From NCBI GenBank assembly GCA_018266075.1, contig JAFEBB010000027.1:26307-90306 (forward strand): a stretch of 64,000 nt of DNA, written 5' to 3'. Shown here one piece after another: positions 60,824 to 64,000 of this stretch (position 1 is the first letter of the stretch; every line of letters begins with the position of its first letter). The position numbers and the translations under genes were made by a program. A model generated the notes under the pieces. That model was given only the letters and a program-made list of their open reading frames with translations, ran no database searches and was not told the origin of the DNA. Source of the DNA: Deltaproteobacteria bacterium. GTDB taxonomy: Bacteria; Myxococcota; Myxococcia; Myxococcales; SZAS-1.

Positions 60824-61294
60824 CTACTTGCCCACCTTGCTCGCAGACTCCGAGCTGCTCAGTGAGCACGTCACCGACTGCGCACCCTCGGCGATGACAT
60901 AGGTGCCCGTCGCCTGTTCGGTGAGGGTCCGCGAGTCCGCGCCCAGGGAGATGGTGAAGGTGGTGAAGCTCGCCGTGAGGTTGATCGTGTTGCCATTCTG
61001 GTCCTGCTGAGAAGAGGCGCACGACTGACCCGGAACAATGGTCGCCACGCCATTGGCCACGTTGAACTTGAGGTTGCAGCCATCGTTGCTGGTGAGGACG
61101 ATGTCAGAGTCGGTCCCCTCGACGATGGTGTCGTTGCCCTTGCCGATGCTCGTCAGGGGGGCGTAGCCGGGGCAGCTCACGACGGTCGTGGAGTCGGTGT
61201 AGCTCCAGGTCCCCTCGAAAGCACCAAGCTCGTTGCCGCAGCCCACCGCACCGAACGCCACCACCGCAAGCACCGCATTCACATAGGTCTTCAT
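60824..61294 (-). CDS. Small lipoprotein of unknown function
   Basis: From ATG 61294 (CGGAG at good spacing; ATG 61300 adds two codons) the protein has 156 residues. The signal peptide ends in a lipobox (FGAVGC, Cys19). The mature domain reads ELGAFEGTWSYTDSTTVVSC and has pairs of Cys and many Thr/Ser strands, like a small lipocalin-like or META-type beta barrel. No family is recognised. It lies between two terminator hairpins and is transcribed alone. Confidence 0.72.
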   Translation of the reverse strand: MKTYVNAVLAVVAFGAVGCGNELGAFEGTWSYTDSTTVVSCPGYAPLTSIGKGNDTIVEGTDSDIVLTSNDGCNLKFNVANGVATIVPGQSCASSQQDQNGNTINLTASFTTFTISLGADSRTLTEQATGTYVIAEGAQSVTCSLSSSESASKVGK

Positions 61295-61410
61295 GGTCAT
61301 TCTCCGTTTGAAGGGCGCCTGGATTGGCGCGCCGACGGAGACGGGTAGAGCAGCAGGCATGCCAGGCCCGAATGCCTTGAAATCAGGCCGACTTCTCGTG
61401 AGGGCAAGTC

Positions 61411-61457
61411 CAGGTGATCGCGGCGCGATCAGGGGGTGTCCGCGCCGCGATCACTTG
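61411..61457 (-). terminator. Long hairpin downstream of the carboxypeptidase-regulatory-like lipoprotein gene
   Basis: GTGATCGCGGCGCG (61414-61427) and CGCGCCGCGATCAC (61441-61454) form a perfect 14-bp stem around a 13-base loop, extended by three more outer pairs (one G-U). It lies 37 nt after the stop of the reverse gene at 61494. No strong T run follows, so it may be an operator-like or Rho-independent structure of unusual stability. Confidence 0.5.
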
Positions 61458-61493
61458 CGGACCGCCCTCGTTGGCTCGCGGAGTCAAAGAAGG

Positions 61494-62777
61494 TCACGGC
61501 GCGGTGTGGAACTGCGCGCCACACGAAGCGCCGAGCGGAATCGGCCCCGAGCTGGATTGCCACGGCCGATCCCCGGCGAAGGCTTGCTCCGCGACGGAGA
61601 TGCCCGGGAGCGTGAACACCACCGCGTCGTAGGTGAGCCCCCGACGCAGTCCGGCGTCCAAAGGACCCAGGTCGGGCACGGTGACGTCACCGCTCATGCT
61701 GCTCACCCACAGGGTCGGTGGATAGGGCTGGTTCTCAATGACCGGCGGGTCGTCCGGCGCGAGCATGATCATGTATCCGGCATCGGCCACACTGCTGCCG
61801 ACCCAGGTGAGTCGCAAGCCGCCGTCGAGCTCGACGGTGGAGCCGTTCACGGGGGCGGTGATGGCCGAGGGAATGAGGACACCGGCGCTGACCGGGCCGC
61901 TCGTCGTGGGCGCCCAACCCGTCCAGGTGCTCGAACAGAGCGGTGTCTCCAGGGCCACGACGAGCTGCACCTCTCCGTCGGGGAGCGCCGGAACGTCGAA
62001 GCTCGCCGCCGGCGCGAAGAACACCAGCTCGGTGAGGCCGACGCCGAAGTTCACGCCGTTCACCGCCAGCGCGGAGGCGCCGACGGTGAGCCTGCCAGCG
62101 TCGGGCCAGGGGATCGCAGGCTGGATATCGAGCACGGCGGTGGGGAGCCGCGTCTGGTTCACCGTCACCAGGGTGGGACTCGATTGGCTGGGATCGGGTG
62201 ACGCGCTCACGCCATCCGCTTCACCGAAATCGAAGACGTTGGCCCCGGCGTCGCTGTCGTAGGCACGCCCCAGGACATACAAGTTCCCCGACACCGAGCC
62301 GTTGGCGTTGATGTCCATGGTGAAGGGCGACGGCCCCGCGACGGTGGTGTTGAGGATCCCGCCATCCGCACCGACAAACGAAGCGGCCTCCGAGTCCTGT
62401 CCTGCCCCCGAGCCGGTGAAGGTGACCCGGAGGTCGTCGACGTCAGGCGGGAGTTGAGGCGTTGGCCCGTCGTTCCACGTCTCTGTGACCGACACGTCGA
62501 GGTGGGTGACCCCGTGGGCGATCTCGATGTTGGCTGGCCCGGCGACGACCAGGTCGTAGGGCACCGTCACCTGCGGGATCGAGAAGGCTCCGGCATCGTT
62601 CGTCACCACGACGGCGTGGCCCGGGACCATCACGCTGGCGCCAGCGACGGCGCCTCCGCTCCGATCGAGCACCGTCCCAGTGACCGTGCCCGATTGCGGC
62701 TGGCTGCCACCACACGCCGCGGCTGCCGCGACGACCACGAGCCACGCCCGCGCGCGGAACCGCATGTCGGACTTCAT
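61494..62777 (-). CDS. Lipoprotein with carboxypeptidase-regulatory-like domain
   Basis: The 427-residue protein starts at ATG 62777; a second ATG lies four codons on. A signal peptide ends at a lipobox (AAAAC, Cys22). Residues 30-90 form a CarboxypepD_reg-like beta sandwich (SGTVTGTVLDRSGGAVAGAS, then NDAGAFSIPQV). The following 330 residues are Asp/Pro/Val-rich, with an Ig-like segment around 300-370 (GSTVELDGGLRLTWVGSSV). It lacks the usual Ser/Gly linker. It is exported and probably anchors to the outer membrane; the ligand is unknown. Confidence 0.78.
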   Translation of the reverse strand: MKSDMRFRARAWLVVVAAAAACGGSQPQSGTVTGTVLDRSGGAVAGASVMVPGHAVVVTNDAGAFSIPQVTVPYDLVVAGPANIEIAHGVTHLDVSVTETWNDGPTPQLPPDVDDLRVTFTGSGAGQDSEAASFVGADGGILNTTVAGPSPFTMDINANGSVSGNLYVLGRAYDSDAGANVFDFGEADGVSASPDPSQSSPTLVTVNQTRLPTAVLDIQPAIPWPDAGRLTVGASALAVNGVNFGVGLTELVFFAPAASFDVPALPDGEVQLVVALETPLCSSTWTGWAPTTSGPVSAGVLIPSAITAPVNGSTVELDGGLRLTWVGSSVADAGYMIMLAPDDPPVIENQPYPPTLWVSSMSGDVTVPDLGPLDAGLRRGLTYDAVVFTLPGISVAEQAFAGDRPWQSSSGPIPLGASCGAQFHTAP

Positions 62778-62878
62778 CTCGATGGACCTCTCAACGACGC
62801 GACGTGTGGCGAGTGGCGGAGCGTAGCGGGTTTCTGCTCGCTTCGCGGCCGCAAGGATCGCCCAAGGAGCGCTCGCGG

Positions 62879-63532
62879 TCAGTTGCTGCCGTACTCGCTG
62901 ACGTCCTCCAGCGCGGGCAGCGGCTTCACCGCGACCTTCGAGCGCTTGGACGTCTTCGCCTTCGGCGTCTTCACCGGCTCACCAGACTCGTCGACCTGGG
63001 CGGGCTGCGTCTCCACGACCACGGCGCCATTGAGCAGGTTCTCACTCCGCAACGCCGACGCGCCCGTGAGCGCATCGCCGCTCGAGTGATCCACGCCGAT
63101 GAGTCGCAGGCCGTTCTTCTCGAGCCGGAAGCGGTGCGTGGCACCGTAGGCGTCGCGCGAGCCCCCGAACTGGCTCACCACCAGCACGCGCTTCTCGATG
63201 GTGATCTGCGGTTCGCCGTCGCCGCCCTTCACGCCCAGGCACTGGAAGCACGCCACCAGCCCCACGTTGGTGCCCAGGAGCTCGAAGCCGCCGGCCTTGC
63301 CGCGCAGCACCACCAGCGCCCGCTGCCGCGAGTTGGGATTGCTGTCCTCGCCCTGCGACGCCTGGAGGAGAACGAGGACGGCGTCCGGCGTCGCGTCGCC
63401 GTCGAGGTCACCGTTGACGCGCTGCTCGATGGCCCAGCCCTTGGGGACGAACGCGTTCACGTCCGCGCCGGACTTGGGGACGCCCGGCAGCGACGCGGAG
63501 AGCACGAGCACGCGGAGCAGCATCACGTTCAT
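62879..63532 (-). CDS. Secreted protein of unknown function
   Basis: The 217-residue protein from ATG 63532 has a cleavable signal (VMLLRVLVLSASLPG) without a lipobox. The mature part (WAIEQRVNGDLDGDATPDAV, then LVLLQASQGED) has one calcium-loop-like Asp repeat (NGDLDGDATPD), as in VCBS proteins, and a CFQCLG Cys pair. The C-terminus is Lys/Thr-rich (TPKAKTSKRSKVAVKP). This pattern recurs in unnamed secreted proteins of other bacteria. It lies about 100 nt from its neighbour and is probably monocistronic. Confidence 0.68.
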   Translation of the reverse strand: MNVMLLRVLVLSASLPGVPKSGADVNAFVPKGWAIEQRVNGDLDGDATPDAVLVLLQASQGEDSNPNSRQRALVVLRGKAGGFELLGTNVGLVACFQCLGVKGGDGEPQITIEKRVLVVSQFGGSRDAYGATHRFRLEKNGLRLIGVDHSSGDALTGASALRSENLLNGAVVVETQPAQVDESGEPVKTPKAKTSKRSKVAVKPLPALEDVSEYGSN

Positions 63533-63773
63533 GGCGCCGAATCCTAGCGCGCGGGGAGGGCGGCACGAGCAGAGCATGGCGCCGCCCGGGCGGCGGTCAC
63601 GATGAGGAAGGGCGGGAGAGGTTTGGAGTTGCTGATTCTCGGGACCGGGAGGAGTGAACCGGGCTGCCGGTTCGTCGTAGGCGCAGCGCTCGAGTGACGA
63701 ACGGCGTCGCCAAGAGGCAGCTCATCGGAAGCGCGAAGGCCAGTTGGACGCAGCGCGGGTGTAGAATGTCGAG

Positions 63774-63977
63774 ATGAAGTTGGATGTCTCTTGCAGCCTG
63801 GGAATCGTGGCGGCGTTGGCTGTCGCGTGCTCGTCGCCTCCGCCCAATTCTGACTTCGTGCAGATCGAGTCGATGCGGGTCGTCGGCTCGAACATGTTCC
63901 AGGTGCGCGAAGGCTCGCACGCCGCGGTGCTGCTTCAGGGCTCCGTGAAGTGGACCCCGTTTTTCCGACCACCCTGA
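63774..63977 (+). CDS. Small lipoprotein
   Basis: ATG 63774 opens 67 codons with a signal peptide and lipobox (ALAVAC, Cys19), followed by SSPPPNSDFVQIESMRVVG and a short hydrophilic domain ending FFRPP. The stop is TGA 63975-63977, 23 bases before the window ends. It may be a short lipoprotein or the head of a gene shortened by a frameshift. No family is recognised. The 240-base gap before it (63533-63773) shows nothing else. Confidence 0.55.
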   Translation: MKLDVSCSLGIVAALAVACSSPPPNSDFVQIESMRVVGSNMFQVREGSHAAVLLQGSVKWTPFFRPP

Positions 63978-64000
63978 TCTTTGCGTTTGGGCCGGCTCTT

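Overview
The window is GC-rich (roughly two thirds G+C) with densely packed genes on both strands. It looks like a chromosome segment of a myxobacterium-like deltaproteobacterium (Myxococcota). The signs are transmembrane Hanks-type Ser/Thr kinases, many secreted lipoproteins with Ser/Gly/Thr linkers or (V)DAG repeats, TonB-domain/receptor fusions, and a parC-parE pair. This placement is inferred from gene content; no rRNA or tRNA is present to confirm it. I found no phage, insertion sequence, integrase, CRISPR array or plasmid function.

Layout. 1-5 kb: the tail of an unknown gene, a J-like membrane protein coupled to a short HscC-type Hsp70, and a frameshifted porin-like gene. 4.9-9.4 kb: an ECF sigma/anti-sigma pair, a haloalkane dehalogenase-like hydrolase and a membrane Ser/Thr kinase. 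9.5-19.5 kb: a coiled-coil lipoprotein, a transsulfuration enzyme, a second kinase, an AsmA-like protein, and topoisomerase IV (parC, parE). 19.5-35.9 kb: mostly secreted or lipoprotein genes (Cys-rich, ZU5-like, CAP, collagen-like, sialidase-like), mixed with small metabolic genes (VOC, aldose epimerase, DoxX, disulfide oxidoreductase, SDR, GNAT, NTF2-like) and two gene relics.

36-41 kb: four overlapping reverse-strand genes for envelope proteins, ending in a receptor whose N-terminus carries its own TonB C-terminal domain. 42-45 kb: a hybrid histidine kinase flanked by decayed small secreted-protein genes. 45-54 kb: a compact eight-gene reverse-strand cluster. It encodes an IlvD/Edd dehydratase, a 2-hydroxyacid dehydrogenase, a glucose dehydrogenase-type enzyme, a cyclase-family hydrolase, a GH15 glucoamylase/trehalase, a bis-haem flavocytochrome, a 31-residue membrane protein and a Zn alcohol dehydrogenase. 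I read it as a sugar-oxidation locus (glucan or trehalose to glucose to aldonate to 2-keto-3-deoxy acid) with an attached membrane redox module. 54-64 kb: a FUSC transporter, a DUF4397 lipoprotein, a DJ-1/PfpI protein, an FG-GAP lipoprotein, an orphan SUKH protein, a cold-shock protein and more lipoproteins.

Several genes are visibly broken: frameshifts at about 3.66, 20.25, 24.31 and 44.8-44.9 kb, and an in-frame amber codon at 42.39 kb. Some may be sequencing or assembly errors. Start codons were chosen by ribosome-binding site, overlap with the upstream gene and signal-peptide logic. The strongest leads are the TonB-fused receptor operon, the sugar-oxidation/flavocytochrome cluster with its unannotated small protein, and the J-like/Hsp70 pair whose J domain lacks HPD.
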